Shown here piece by piece: positions 33,281-43,230 of a stretch of 64,000 nt of DNA. The notes beneath the pieces were generated by a model, which was not told the origin of the DNA, ran no database searches, and saw nothing but the letters and a program-made list of their open reading frames with translations. Source of the stretch: Alkalihalobacillus bogoriensis ATCC BAA-922 (lineage in GTDB: Bacteria > Bacillota > Bacilli > Bacillales > Bacillaceae_F); the NCBI RefSeq assembly GCF_000621445.1, contig NZ_JHYI01000011.1, positions 124,001 to 188,000 on the forward strand, written 5' to 3'. The translations under genes were made by a program, and so were the position numbers. How positions within the stretch are numbered: the first letter of the stretch is position 1; each line of letters opens with the position of its first letter.

Positions 33281-35131
33281 ATGGATAGAATAAGGGGTTC
33301 ATGGTCAAGACTTAAGTTTTTTTGGTTAGCTGTTGTTTTCTTGTGGATTAAATCGTACATATTATATAAGATTGGGTTCAGCATTGAAACGACATCAGCG
33401 CTACAAGAATTAATTTTGTTTATTAATCCACTAAGTTCAGTGATCATTTTATTAGGAATAAGTTTGTTTATGAATGCAAAATGGAGAGATGTGTTTGTTG
33501 TCCTTTTCAGTCTTTTTGGGACATTGATTTTGTATTTTAACTTACTATATTCCAGGTTTTTTGCAGATTTTTTAACATTGCCCGTCCTTTTTCAAACGAG
33601 CAATGCTAAAGATTTATCAAGTAGTATTACCGAGTTAATGCATATGTACGATATTCTGTTATTTGTTGATATTTTTGTACTAGTATTTTTAGTCACAAAA
33701 CGTACATTTAAAGTTCAGCCTTATTTGAGATTTGAACGAAGTACGATATTAGCTTTAGCGATTGCACTATTTTTTGTGAATTTAACAATCGCTCAAGCGG
33801 AACGGCCGCAATTATTAACAAGGTCGTTTGACCGTGAGTTATTAGTCAAAAATATTGGTATGTTTAATTATCATGTGTATGATGCGTACATTCAATCGAA
33901 ATCAAAAGCTCAACGTGTATTTGCCGATAGTACAGAAATCACAACGATAAAAAATTATACGAGACTTAATTATAAAAAGCCGGATGAAGAGTTGTTTTCG
34001 ATTGCGGAAGGGAAAAATGTCATTGTCATTTCACTTGAATCATTGCAAAGCTTTGTCATAAACAATGACTTATATGGAGAGGAAATTACTCCTTTCTTAA
34101 ATGAGCTCATTAATGATAGTTATTACTTTGATAATTTTTATCATCAAACCGCACAAGGGAAAACATCAGATTCAGAGTTTCTCGTATCCAACTCGATGTT
34201 TGGTCGAGATAGTGGAGCCGTCTTCTTCACTCACTCGGGAAATGAGTTTAGAGGGTTACCAGAAATCCTCGATGAAAATGGGTATTACACATCTGTTATG
34301 CATGCTAATAACAAAAGTTTTTGGAATCGCGATGTCATGTATGAGGCATTAGGCTATGAGCATTTTTATGATTTAATGTATTATGATGTTCATGAAGAGA
34401 ATTCGATTGGTTGGGGTTTAAAGGACTTTGATTTTTTTGAGCAGTCGATAGAATTGTTAAAAACACAGCCAGAGCCATATTATACAAAATTAATTACACT
34501 GACCAACCACTTTCCTTTTGAATTAGGGGAGGAAGATAAATTTATTGACGAGTTTGATTCCAATAGTGGTACATTAAATCGTTATTTTCCAACGGTACGA
34601 TATATGGACGCTGCCGTTGAATACTTTTTTACTCGCCTGAAAGAAGAAGGGTTGTATGAAAATTCGATTTTCATTCTTTACGGAGACCACTACGGTATTT
34701 CTGAAAATCATAATCGTGCGATGAGTATGTATTTAGAAAAAGATGAAATAACTCCGTTTGATACGGTTGAATTACAAAAGGTTCCATTGTATATCCATAT
34801 TCCGGGACATAAAAACAATGAAATCAAACATACGGTATCAGGACAAATCGATTTAAAACCAACGATTCTACATTTATTAGGTGTTCATACGAGACAAGAA
34901 ATTCAGTTTGGATCTGATTTATTTTCTCCTAATCGAGAGTCAATCGTCGTCCGACGTGACGGTGGATTTATAACGGATGACGTTGTCTTTACTAAAGGAG
35001 AATGTTACAGTAAACAAACAAGAGAAATAACGGACATAGAGAAATGTGAGCCTTATTTTTCTAGAGCAGAAAATGATCTCTACTATTCTGATAAACTTTT
35101 ATATGGAGATTTACTTCGTTTTATTGACTAA
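33281..35131 (+). CDS. LtaS-family lipoteichoic acid synthase-type sulfatase
   Basis: This 616-residue membrane enzyme has five N-terminal helices (about 10-180) and an extracellular alkaline-phosphatase/sulfatase-fold domain (about 245-570). The nucleophile is Thr295 in AQGKTSDSEF, matching the conserved GKTSDSE of LtaS; Glu253 in SLESLQ and the DHYG motif (YGDHYG) supply Mn2+ ligands. It transfers glycerol phosphate from phosphatidylglycerol to build or prime lipoteichoic acid. Bacillus genomes carry several paralogues (LtaS, YfnI, YqgS, YvgJ); I cannot say which this is. A signal-peptidase site may follow the last helix. Monocistronic with terminator. Confidence 0.92.
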   Translation: MDRIRGSWSRLKFFWLAVVFLWIKSYILYKIGFSIETTSALQELILFINPLSSVIILLGISLFMNAKWRDVFVVLFSLFGTLILYFNLLYSRFFADFLTLPVLFQTSNAKDLSSSITELMHMYDILLFVDIFVLVFLVTKRTFKVQPYLRFERSTILALAIALFFVNLTIAQAERPQLLTRSFDRELLVKNIGMFNYHVYDAYIQSKSKAQRVFADSTEITTIKNYTRLNYKKPDEELFSIAEGKNVIVISLESLQSFVINNDLYGEEITPFLNELINDSYYFDNFYHQTAQGKTSDSEFLVSNSMFGRDSGAVFFTHSGNEFRGLPEILDENGYYTSVMHANNKSFWNRDVMYEALGYEHFYDLMYYDVHEENSIGWGLKDFDFFEQSIELLKTQPEPYYTKLITLTNHFPFELGEEDKFIDEFDSNSGTLNRYFPTVRYMDAAVEYFFTRLKEEGLYENSIFILYGDHYGISENHNRAMSMYLEKDEITPFDTVELQKVPLYIHIPGHKNNEIKHTVSGQIDLKPTILHLLGVHTRQEIQFGSDLFSPNRESIVVRRDGGFITDDVVFTKGECYSKQTREITDIEKCEPYFSRAENDLYYSDKLLYGDLLRFID

Positions 35132-35135
35132 GGAA

Positions 35136-35174
35136 AAGGTCATATGAAATCAATGATTTCATATGACCTTTTTT
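35136..35174 (+). terminator. Terminator of the LtaS-family gene
   Basis: A 16-bp palindromic stem (35136-35151 with 35155-35170) is followed by a T run. Confidence 0.9.
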
Positions 35175-35372
35175 ATGTTTATATGCTAAGGCTACTGGAT
35201 TTCAAGCAAAGAGCGCAATGGAAAAACTACCAACAGTGGGAAACAATTCATTGGTAAAAATTAAAATGTTCAAAAAATAAGAACTATTCCTTTAGTACTA
35301 GATTTTTTTATGGTAAACAGGTAGAGTGATAGAATATATTTAAAAAATAGTTCAAAGGAGCTAAAAATTAAA

Positions 35373-36356
35373 ATGTACAATAACAAAACTTTTAAATTGA
35401 AATATCTATCTTTGTTGCTAATCGTGCTTCTTGCCGGGTGTTCGACAAACGCCGAGCAAAGTGGTGTAACAATAGACGATAAAATCAAAATTGGCATTAT
35501 GTTGTCAGATGTTGGTCTTGGAGATCAATCATTTAGTGATGCGGCTTTTTTTGGCTTAGAACGAGCAAGAGATGAGCTTGGTATTATTTTTGATTATCGC
35601 GAACTTGAGGAAACAGGTGATTATGCTGTTGGATTACGCGAACTCGCACAAGCTGATAACGATTTAGTGATTGGACTAGGGTTTTTAGTAAAAGAGGATA
35701 TAGAAACAATTGCAGCTGAATTTCCTGATGTCAACTTTTTATTAGTTGATGATATATCTGATTTACCAAATATTACATCTTTGACATTTAAAGAAGATGA
35801 AGGAAGTTATTTAGCTGGTATTGTTGCCGGTATGAAAACATCGACAAATACAGTAGGTTTTATTGGAGGGGCGGATGTGCCGCTCATTCACAAGTTTGAG
35901 CACGGTTTTACAGAAGGAGTAAAGGCAATCAATCCAGAGGCAACGGTAGTAGTTGAATATGCGAACGATTTTGGAAATGATGAATTAGGAAAAGAAATCG
36001 CGAATGACATGATTGACCAAGAAGCTGATGTACTATACGCTGCAGCTGGATTTACAGGAGTAGGTATGATCGAAGAGGCTCAACGACAAGGAATATATGC
36101 AATTGGGGTTGATAGTGACCAATATTTTCTTGGCGAAAAGGCTGTTATTACATCTATGCTAAAAAACATTGATGTGGCGATATATTTAACGATTGCTTCT
36201 TTTGTTGAAGAAAAAGAACTAACAGATCGGCATATTGAAATGGGATTAACCGAAAACGGAGTAGGGTTAGCGCCTATTCGCGTCACATCGTTATCAAAAG
36301 AAGAAGAAGCACAGCTAGAACAATTAAGAATGAACATGATTGAGGAAAAAAAGTAA
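35373..36356 (+). CDS. BMP-family binding lipoprotein paired with a chemoreceptor
   Basis: This 327-residue lipoprotein (lipobox LLAGC, Cys near residue 22) has a BMP domain starting IGIMLSDVGLGDQSFSDAAF at about residue 40. It resembles the nucleoside-binding NupN of this window but is shorter and lacks its acidic linker. No transporter genes accompany it. Instead a chemoreceptor gene begins 22 bases downstream in the same operon, so it probably presents a ligand to that receptor (inference). AAAGGAG lies 12 bases before ATG 35373. Confidence 0.88.
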   Translation: MYNNKTFKLKYLSLLLIVLLAGCSTNAEQSGVTIDDKIKIGIMLSDVGLGDQSFSDAAFFGLERARDELGIIFDYRELEETGDYAVGLRELAQADNDLVIGLGFLVKEDIETIAAEFPDVNFLLVDDISDLPNITSLTFKEDEGSYLAGIVAGMKTSTNTVGFIGGADVPLIHKFEHGFTEGVKAINPEATVVVEYANDFGNDELGKEIANDMIDQEADVLYAAAGFTGVGMIEEAQRQGIYAIGVDSDQYFLGEKAVITSMLKNIDVAIYLTIASFVEEKELTDRHIEMGLTENGVGLAPIRVTSLSKEEEAQLEQLRMNMIEEKK

Positions 36357-36378
36357 AAATAGAAAGGACTAAATACAA

Positions 36379-38028
36379 GTGAGATTAGGACAAAAAATAT
36401 TACTAACCTCGTTAAGTGGAATTTTACTTTCATTATGTATGGTTGGGTTTATTATTGTAAATATGCTGAGTATACAAACCTCAAATAGTCATTATGTCCC
36501 TGTACTCATTTCAGGAAAAGATTTAGAAGCAAACGTCATGAGTACAAAGCAAGCATTAAATAACTATGCTTTTAATCCTTCTGCTGCTAACGAAGCAGGT
36601 GCAATCGATAGTATAGCGCGGACAAAAGAGGAAATTTCCTTTTTAAATGACATCGTCATGACGGAAGGGGAACAACAGCGATTAACTGTGATTGAGTCAA
36701 AGTTTATGAAGCTTGAAGAAGAAGTGCTTCAAGCATTTGAAGCGAACCAGCTTTCCAATATTCAAAGGCAGTCCATCCGAGCATCAGGTGTGTTAAATGA
36801 TATTTACTTATTAAACTTAGAAGCCAATTTGAATTATGAAATGTTAACAAACGAATTACAACGAAATATTACACAAGTGATTACAACTGCAGTTATATTT
36901 AGTGTTGTGCTTTTAATTGGGGCAATTGCCGTAAATTTATTTTTAATTCGAAAAATGACAAAACCGCTTGTTACATTAGCAAACCAAGCACAAGCGTTAG
37001 CAAACAGCGAATTGTCTATTCGTGTACAAGCTTCAAAAAGTAAAGATGAAGTAGGCGTACTCACAAATGCGTTTAAGAAAATGGTTGAAAATTTACAAGC
37101 CATCGTTCATTCAGTTAACGATGTGAGTTATCGTGTAAGTAGAACTTCTAATGAAATCGAAAAAGATAATCAGTATTTGGAAGAAGTAACAAAACAAGTT
37201 GCATTATCGACTGATGAATTGGCAAATGGATCGCAAAGCATATCCAATGATCTTGGAGATGCGGTTGGATTAATTCACGATATGAATGATACACTAATTC
37301 GTAGCTTAAAAGATTCACATACATCTACTTCAATGACAGAAGAGGCTCTTACTTCGATTGAACATGGGAAGAATAATATTGAAACGCAAGAAAAGCTATT
37401 AGCCCAAAATATTGAGGCTAGTGAATTAATAAAAACGTCTACGCAAACATTCAAACAATACTTCACTGAAATTGAAAAAATGGCATCGTTCGTAGCAGAT
37501 ATTTCAGAACAGACGAATCTTTTATCGTTAAATGCAAGTATTGAAGCGGCAAGAGCAGGTGAACAAGGTCGTGGATTTGCTGTGGTAGCAAATGAAGTGC
37601 GGAAATTAGCAGAAGAATCGAACCAAGCGACAAAACAAATTTTTACGATGGTTTCGAAGTTAAATGAGGGAATGAGCGACATTACATCTTCTATTGATCA
37701 AAGTAATGCAATAGTTTCAAGTCAAAGATCAGCAATGGACTTAACATTATCAGCGTTTGAAACGATTGATGAGAAAGTTAAAGCCATTACGAATCAAGTA
37801 CATGAAGTAGCATTAGGTTTATCGCATTTACAAGAAAAATCTCAGAGTGTTCTTGCGAATGTGGAAAGTATAAGTGCGGTTACGGAACAGTCAGCTGCCG
37901 GAACAGAAGAAATATCAGCATCATCAACGGAACAGTTGCATTCGTTTGAAAAAATCTCTGATAAAGTCGTTCTCTTAAATCAAATGACAGAAGAACTAAA
38001 TCAACAATTATCGAAATTTAAAATGTAA
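36379..38028 (+). CDS. Methyl-accepting chemotaxis protein with HAMP domain
   Basis: This 549-residue receptor has two membrane helices (about 8-30 and 168-190) bounding a helical extracytoplasmic domain of about 135 residues, a HAMP domain (about 190-245) and a cytoplasmic signalling domain with tip [20 protein letters not shown]. It differs from the tandem receptors at 4.3-7.5 kb in topology. Co-transcription with the BMP lipoprotein suggests chemotaxis or adaptation towards a nucleoside-like ligand bound outside. The start is GTG 36379 after GAAAGGA. Confidence 0.92.
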   Translation: MRLGQKILLTSLSGILLSLCMVGFIIVNMLSIQTSNSHYVPVLISGKDLEANVMSTKQALNNYAFNPSAANEAGAIDSIARTKEEISFLNDIVMTEGEQQRLTVIESKFMKLEEEVLQAFEANQLSNIQRQSIRASGVLNDIYLLNLEANLNYEMLTNELQRNITQVITTAVIFSVVLLIGAIAVNLFLIRKMTKPLVTLANQAQALANSELSIRVQASKSKDEVGVLTNAFKKMVENLQAIVHSVNDVSYRVSRTSNEIEKDNQYLEEVTKQVALSTDELANGSQSISNDLGDAVGLIHDMNDTLIRSLKDSHTSTSMTEEALTSIEHGKNNIETQEKLLAQNIEASELIKTSTQTFKQYFTEIEKMASFVADISEQTNLLSLNASIEAARAGEQGRGFAVVANEVRKLAEESNQATKQIFTMVSKLNEGMSDITSSIDQSNAIVSSQRSAMDLTLSAFETIDEKVKAITNQVHEVALGLSHLQEKSQSVLANVESISAVTEQSAAGTEEISASSTEQLHSFEKISDKVVLLNQMTEELNQQLSKFKM

Positions 38029-38036
38029 GGTTTATT

Positions 38037-38083
38037 GAGACTACTGAAAAAAGGGGAAACCCTCTTTATTCAGTAGTCTTTCC
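38037..38083 (+). terminator. Terminator after the BMP-chemoreceptor operon
   Basis: AGACTACTGAA pairs with TTCAGTAGTCT around an inner GGG/CCC stem; the following tract (TTCC) is weakly T-rich. Confidence 0.6.
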
Positions 38084-38124
38084 TCATTATCCTCACAGAA
38101 GGCGAGTTACTTCCTGCATATACA

Positions 38125-38160
38125 AAAAAAAACAAAAGGCCCATAAACCTTTTGTTTTTT
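38125..38160 (-). terminator. Terminator of the partner-switching operon
   Basis: AACAAAAGG and CCTTTTGTT form a stem with a T-rich tail on the minus strand; the plus side is also T-rich. Confidence 0.75.
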
Positions 38161-38181
38161 CTAATACTACTTGTTAGTTTC

Positions 38182-38532
38182 TTATTTACTTGTAATCGCA
38201 ATTTTTGCTTCCTCTACAGAATCTACGATGGGAAACAGCAACTCTAAACGGGCGATATGAAGTAATTTTTTGATTTTTGGGTTATTGCAAATGATAGCTG
38301 TATTATTTTCTCCAAACGTCTTAGCAAAAGTTACAAGTGCACCAATTCCTGTACTATCGATTGTTGTCACTTCACTAATCGAAAGAATATAATGGTCAGC
38401 TTTTTCTGTAATTGATGTAAAGGTTTGGCGGATAGATTCAACACTGTCATATACAAGCTGTCCCGTAATATTTACAAGAATATAATTGTCCGTGTTACTT
38501 GTTTTTTCTATTGTTACAGTAGCTTTCTCCAT
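38182..38532 (-). CDS. STAS-domain anti-sigma factor antagonist (RsbV/SpoIIAA-like)
   Basis: This 116-residue single STAS domain has the phosphorylation-site motif TTIDSTGIGALV with Ser60 (and Thr61) at the conserved position. Unphosphorylated, it would bind and titrate the upstream-encoded anti-sigma kinase. It is the last gene of a PP2C-kinase-STAS operon, starting five bases past the kinase stop, after AAGGAAGG. Confidence 0.92.
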   Translation of the reverse strand: MEKATVTIEKTSNTDNYILVNITGQLVYDSVESIRQTFTSITEKADHYILSISEVTTIDSTGIGALVTFAKTFGENNTAIICNNPKIKKLLHIARLELLFPIVDSVEEAKIAITSK

Positions 38533-38536
38533 TAGT

Positions 38537-38983
38537 TTATCCCTTCCTTTTTAAAACAAAAGTCTTTAATCCTTCATAGTTTTGGGTGAAATAAAAATCA
38601 TCTGTGAATAGTTCAATAAATAAAAAGCCTCGGCCATCCTCTTCGTGTAATACATCTTCAAATGACATTTCTTTTGAGTAATTTAAACGAGATTCGTCGA
38701 ACGGTTTGCCTAAGTCTGATATTTCTGCGATAGCAGTGCCGTCAGTATATTGTAAATGAATGAAAATCATTTGATTTTGTTGATCTAATCCTTTGCAAGC
38801 TTCAATACTGTTAATCAGTGCCTCACGGATTGCGAAACAAAATTCTTCTGTGCATGAAAATGTAATTTCGGTTAGTTTTGATGATACTTCGGACATAATG
38901 ATGTCGATATCCATTGTTACTGGGGTAAACGTTAATTCGATATCTAACTCTTTGCTCATAGTATTTACAAACTCCTTATTCAA
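38537..38983 (-). CDS. Anti-sigma factor serine kinase (RsbW/SpoIIAB-like ATPase)
   Basis: This 148-residue GHKL/HATPase protein carries the N box FCFAIREALINSIEACKG, a DLGKPFD G1-like box and GRGFLFIELF as the G2 box. It phosphorylates the STAS antagonist and would otherwise hold a sigma factor or other target. The gene ends 5 bases before the STAS gene. No sigma-factor gene is in the operon, so the controlled partner is elsewhere or is not a sigma factor. Confidence 0.88.
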   Translation of the reverse strand: MNKEFVNTMSKELDIELTFTPVTMDIDIIMSEVSSKLTEITFSCTEEFCFAIREALINSIEACKGLDQQNQMIFIHLQYTDGTAIAEISDLGKPFDESRLNYSKEMSFEDVLHEEDGRGFLFIELFTDDFYFTQNYEGLKTFVLKRKG

Positions 38984-38993
38984 GTATTGTCGT

Positions 38994-40646
38994 TTACGTT
39001 AACTCTATAGAAATGATACATAAATCATCGGGTAATTTCTCTGGTAGGTTACAAGAATGAATTATATATGCCGCAAGATTTTCTTTGTTTTCTGTTGCAT
39101 TGTATTGTTGATTGCAGCCTAATAAAAATTCTTTTGGATTGTGAATATTGTCAATTTCAGACAATCCATCCGTGTATAAAATAATATTTGCTTTGTTTTC
39201 GTAAGACAGTATTCCTTTTTGTAAAGGAGGAGATTCCATTAATCCAATAGGAAGGCTTCCTTTATTTAATTCGAATACTTTGTTATCTGTAACCATAAGT
39301 CCAACTGGATGTCCTGCATTAATATATTCTACTGTTTTTAACTCCGTATCAATGATTAAGTATATCGCAGTAAAATAACTAATGATAGTACTTGTTTTTG
39401 GAAGAAGAAATTGAATATGTTTGTTTAGTTCTTCATACACAATAATTGGGTCTTGTACTTTAATAATTAATCCGCGCAACAAAGAGCGAATCGACATGCT
39501 AATTAAAGAAGAAGCAATTCCGTGGCCCATTACATCAATTAAAATGACGCCATATTTAGATTTGTCAATTTGAACAGAATAGTACATATCACCTGATAGG
39601 TCAGAAGAGGAATAATATTCACAATTGACTTTGATGTTTTCGTTTAGAATAGGGTCACTAATGACTGACAATTGAACTTTTTTTGCAAGTTCAAGATCTT
39701 TTTGTTTTTCTGTTTCAAGTTCCACAATATTGGTAATGTCTGATAAAGTCCCGCTGACCCCGACAACTTCTCCGTCGGGTGTGTATGTCTTAGAGCTTGA
39801 AACACGAATCCATTTTCTTGTCCCATTTTTTCGGACAAACCGACAAATATAGTCGAGTTTTGCTATATCTCCTTTAAAGAAAGGAGTAAACAATTCAATA
39901 CAATTTTCTTTGTCTTCGTGGTATACGTATTGTAGTGATGAAGTGCCAATCGACTCTTCAACCTTATAACCCATAATCTCTTCCCACGAAGGATTTAAAA
40001 ACGTCCACTCACCGACTAAGTTCGTTTGAAATACAACATCTCTTACATGATTAATAACACTTAAGTATTTACTATTTATGTCCATAAGTTTTGACTCTAA
40101 TTCGGCATGGATAAGTAAATCACTTCTTTTTTCAATAATGCGAGCTGCCATTTCGGAAAAAGTTTGTAAAATGTCTAACTCTCCATTCGAAAACTCACGA
40201 GGAATGTAATCAAGTAAACAAAGTGTTCCAATTACGTTCCCATTGTCTGATTTTAGTGGAACGCCAACGTAAAAGCGAAAACCGTTTTTGTTTACAGTAA
40301 GATTGTCAGCGAATCGCTCATCCTTTTGTAAATCTTCTATCACTAGATGGTCCTTAGATGCGATAATATACTGACAAACAGTTTGGTTTCGTGGCGATTC
40401 CTGCATATTCAATCCAAAACAGGACTTGTACAAAAGTTTTTCTTCTGTCATTAACGTTACCATTGCGATCGGGGTGTGAAAAATTTTAGCGACAAGCTCT
40501 GTCAATTGATCAAGCTCTTTGTCAGGTGTGCTTTCGACGATATTCATCTCATATAATTCTAATAATCGATTAATTTCTTCAGTCTTGGATGAAAATAAAG
40601 TTGCGCTTGAGAAACTTTCTACGAGTTTTTTTATTTTTCTAATCAT
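38994..40646 (-). CDS. GAF-PAS-PP2C phosphatase (RsbU/RsbP-type input module)
   Basis: This 550-residue protein has a GAF domain (about 25-170), a PAS domain with PAC (about 185-310), then a SpoIIE/RsbU-type PP2C domain (about 345-545). PP2C motifs include SGDMYYSV, LIDVMGHGIASSL with metal-binding Asp, and LYTDGLSE. It would dephosphorylate the STAS protein in response to a small molecule or redox signal. It resembles RsbP (PAS-PP2C) with an additional GAF. ATG 40646 follows GAGGGT and is preferred over ATG 40658. First gene of the operon. Confidence 0.92.
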   Translation of the reverse strand: MIRKIKKLVESFSSATLFSSKTEEINRLLELYEMNIVESTPDKELDQLTELVAKIFHTPIAMVTLMTEEKLLYKSCFGLNMQESPRNQTVCQYIIASKDHLVIEDLQKDERFADNLTVNKNGFRFYVGVPLKSDNGNVIGTLCLLDYIPREFSNGELDILQTFSEMAARIIEKRSDLLIHAELESKLMDINSKYLSVINHVRDVVFQTNLVGEWTFLNPSWEEIMGYKVEESIGTSSLQYVYHEDKENCIELFTPFFKGDIAKLDYICRFVRKNGTRKWIRVSSSKTYTPDGEVVGVSGTLSDITNIVELETEKQKDLELAKKVQLSVISDPILNENIKVNCEYYSSSDLSGDMYYSVQIDKSKYGVILIDVMGHGIASSLISMSIRSLLRGLIIKVQDPIIVYEELNKHIQFLLPKTSTIISYFTAIYLIIDTELKTVEYINAGHPVGLMVTDNKVFELNKGSLPIGLMESPPLQKGILSYENKANIILYTDGLSEIDNIHNPKEFLLGCNQQYNATENKENLAAYIIHSCNLPEKLPDDLCIISIELT

Positions 40647-40693
40647 AATTACCCTCATATCGTCGAATTTTGTCTAAAAAGTCTGTTAAAATA

Positions 40694-40722
40694 ATAGTAT
40701 AAAACTAATAGATAAATAGCAA
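40694..40722 (-). promoter_or_regulatory. Candidate promoter of the partner-switching operon
   Basis: On the minus strand TTGCTA (40722-40717), 17 bases, TACTAT (40699-40694). The rest of the 346-base gap to 40993 is A/T-rich and holds no gene that I can support. Confidence 0.4.
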
Positions 40723-40992
40723 CATATAATAAAAAATAAACGGAAAACATTTATTGATAGGTCAATATATTCAGTTGTTTCTACTTTATATCTTCAAACT
40801 TTTTTCATCATTTTTTCATAATATAAGGGTATGATTACAATAAGAAAAAATAAAGGGTGAAAAGGATGAAATTTACTCTTTTTTGATCGGTCATACGGTA
40901 TTCATTTATTATATAAATAGGGATGTAGACCTGTTAAGGAGATAGAATTTTTGTCTATGAAGTGAACCAACTTGATTAATGGAGGAAACAAG

Positions 40993-41691
40993 ATGGAAGC
41001 AAAACGAATTTTAGTTGTAGATGATGAACAGGAAATGCGAACGCTCTTGACCATTTGTTTACAACCACATCAGTTTCTCGTTCAAGAAGCAGCCTCAGGT
41101 GAAGAAGCGATTCATATTCTAATGGAATCGACGTTTGACCTTGTATTGCTTGATATTATGATGCCTGGAATGGATGGGTTTGACGTATTAAAAGAAATTA
41201 GGCAGGTCATTGATGAAGACTTACCTGTTATTTTATTAACAGCTCTTGGAGATTCAGAAAAGATTGTTTCAGGTCTGCAGCAAGGTGGAGATGATTATAT
41301 TGTCAAACCGTTTGAGCCAAAGGAATTAGTAGCTAGAGTAGACGCTGTTCTTCGTCGAACGAAACGCAAGGTGGAGGCTAGCCCTGACTCTTTCCACATT
41401 CATGAGTTAGTGTTTTATCCAGATAAAGCGAAAGTCAGTTATTTGAACGAAGCCATTCCTTTAACGAAAAAAGAGCTGAATTTGCTCATTCGGTTGGCGA
41501 CAAACCCTGGGAGAGTTTTTAGTCGGGAACATTTATTAGAATTAGAGTGGGATGATTTTTATGAAGGTGATCAACGTACAGTTGACGCTCATATAAAAAA
41601 CATTCGTGAAAAATTAAAGTCTTCAGGTTATCCAAAAGCAATCATCGAAACGATTTGGGGTATTGGATATCAAATGATAGAAGAATCATGA
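40993..41691 (+). CDS. OmpR-family response regulator
   Basis: This 232-residue regulator has an N-terminal receiver domain (phosphoacceptor Asp54 in VLLDIMMPG; acidic pair DDE near 10-12; Lys in DYIVKPFEP) and a C-terminal winged-helix DNA-binding domain (about 130-230, ending in TIWGIGYQM). It is activated by the kinase encoded immediately downstream. ATG 40993 follows GGAGGAAAC. The target genes are unknown. Confidence 0.93.
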   Translation: MEAKRILVVDDEQEMRTLLTICLQPHQFLVQEAASGEEAIHILMESTFDLVLLDIMMPGMDGFDVLKEIRQVIDEDLPVILLTALGDSEKIVSGLQQGGDDYIVKPFEPKELVARVDAVLRRTKRKVEASPDSFHIHELVFYPDKAKVSYLNEAIPLTKKELNLLIRLATNPGRVFSREHLLELEWDDFYEGDQRTVDAHIKNIREKLKSSGYPKAIIETIWGIGYQMIEES

Positions 41692-43100
41692 ACAAAATGA
41701 AACAGCGTTTATCTACTAAAATTACTTGGATTGTTGTCGGACTGATGTTTTTAGTTATTTCTATCATGACCTATGCATCTTATATGATTGCGAAAGAGCT
41801 GTATAGTGAAAATGTAACAGAAAATTTAACCCATCGAATTATAACCCATGCAGCAGTGATAGAAAATGATTTTGATCTTCGTGCCATTAATCATGTATTA
41901 TTAATGGAACAAAAACAAGATGTCCATCTCACCTTGTTTGACCGTGAGTTAGCGGTAGTTGTAAAATCCGCTCATATTGAAGAAGGTTGGATTGACGTCT
42001 ATCGAAACTGGGTAAGAGATCAAATTCAAACTCAACATGAATTTCCGATTGTAGAAGAAGTAGATTCAGGGAACTTTCATATCCCACATACATGGGCACT
42101 TCAACCGATTGTTGTGAACGGTCAAGCACATGGCTATTTATTTATTGACCAAGATACAGAACCTTTTGAATATACGAAATATAAATTGTTAATTTTATTA
42201 TTGCTTATGGCAGCGATTACGTTTGTCATAGGTTTATTATTGACGTTATATATTACAAATAAAATCTCGCAACCTTTAACTGAAATGGGTGAAGTGACCC
42301 ATCATATAGCCAAAGGAGATTTTGATAAAATATTATCAATTAAACAAGAGGATGAAGTAGGACAATTGGCTCAAGATATTCAATTGATGACAAAACAGTT
42401 AAAAGAATATCGGGATTCACGGCAGCAATTTATTTCAAACATTTCACATGATTTACGCACACCGATTACGTATATTAAAGGCTATTCTGCAATTTTAAAG
42501 GATACAAATGGACTTGATGAAGAGACCAAAAAGCGGACGTTACATGTTATATATGATGAAGCCACAAGAATGGAACATCTCGTTAGTGACTTGTTTCAGT
42601 TAACAAAACTGGAAGAAGGTCAAATTCAATTAAAAAAAGAAGATACAGCTTTAATTCCATGGTTAATGGATATGGTGGCAAGTCGACAATTATTGTTTAA
42701 AGAAAAAGCGCTCCAATGTACAGTAAACAAGAAGGCAAAGTCGATTCATGTTCAACTTGACCAACATCGAATGGGACAAGCAATGATTAATTTATTAGAA
42801 AATAGTATTCGTTATACGGATCCAGGTGGAAAAATTGAAATTGATGTAACAGAAAATGAGAATCATGTTATGATTTCGGTTCAAGATACAGGACAAGGTA
42901 TTCCTGAACAAGATTTACCATTTATATGGGACCGTTTTTACCGTGTAGATAAATCTCGCTCTAGCAAAAGTGGCGGAAGTGGATTAGGGCTTGCCATTGT
43001 TAAACAAGTTGTTGAACTGCATAAAGGGAATATTGATGTTACAAGTAAAGAAGGTGTCGGTACGACATTTACGTTGTCATTACCGAAAAGTGAATTGTAG
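41688..43100 (+). CDS. Sensor histidine kinase
   Basis: This 470-residue kinase has two membrane helices (about 12-35 and 166-190) around an extracytoplasmic domain of about 130 residues, HAMP (about 190-240), HisKA with phosphoacceptor His254 in SNISHDLRTPITY, and HATPase with N box NLLENSIRYT and G boxes DTGQGIP and GGSGLGL. The start overlaps the regulator's stop by 4 bases (ATGA), so the pair is translationally coupled. It resembles the B. subtilis YclK group by its HisKA stretch, but I do not assign a symbol. Confidence 0.93.
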   Translation: MNKMKQRLSTKITWIVVGLMFLVISIMTYASYMIAKELYSENVTENLTHRIITHAAVIENDFDLRAINHVLLMEQKQDVHLTLFDRELAVVVKSAHIEEGWIDVYRNWVRDQIQTQHEFPIVEEVDSGNFHIPHTWALQPIVVNGQAHGYLFIDQDTEPFEYTKYKLLILLLLMAAITFVIGLLLTLYITNKISQPLTEMGEVTHHIAKGDFDKILSIKQEDEVGQLAQDIQLMTKQLKEYRDSRQQFISNISHDLRTPITYIKGYSAILKDTNGLDEETKKRTLHVIYDEATRMEHLVSDLFQLTKLEEGQIQLKKEDTALIPWLMDMVASRQLLFKEKALQCTVNKKAKSIHVQLDQHRMGQAMINLLENSIRYTDPGGKIEIDVTENENHVMISVQDTGQGIPEQDLPFIWDRFYRVDKSRSSKSGGSGLGLAIVKQVVELHKGNIDVTSKEGVGTTFTLSLPKSEL

Positions 43101-43104
43101 GATG

Positions 43105-43140
43105 GATGCATAAAAGGGTTCCTTTTGTGCATTTTTTCTT
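43105..43140 (+). terminator. Terminator of the two-component operon
   Basis: ATGCATAAAAGG and CCTTTTGTGCAT arms with a GTT loop are followed by a T run. Confidence 0.85.
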
Positions 43141-43230
43141 TTTATAGGTTGTTTTCATAGCATCATACTAGTTGATTTTGGTATGATAATCTTTATGGAC
43201 ACATCAGGAAAAAAAGAGGGGAAATGCTAG

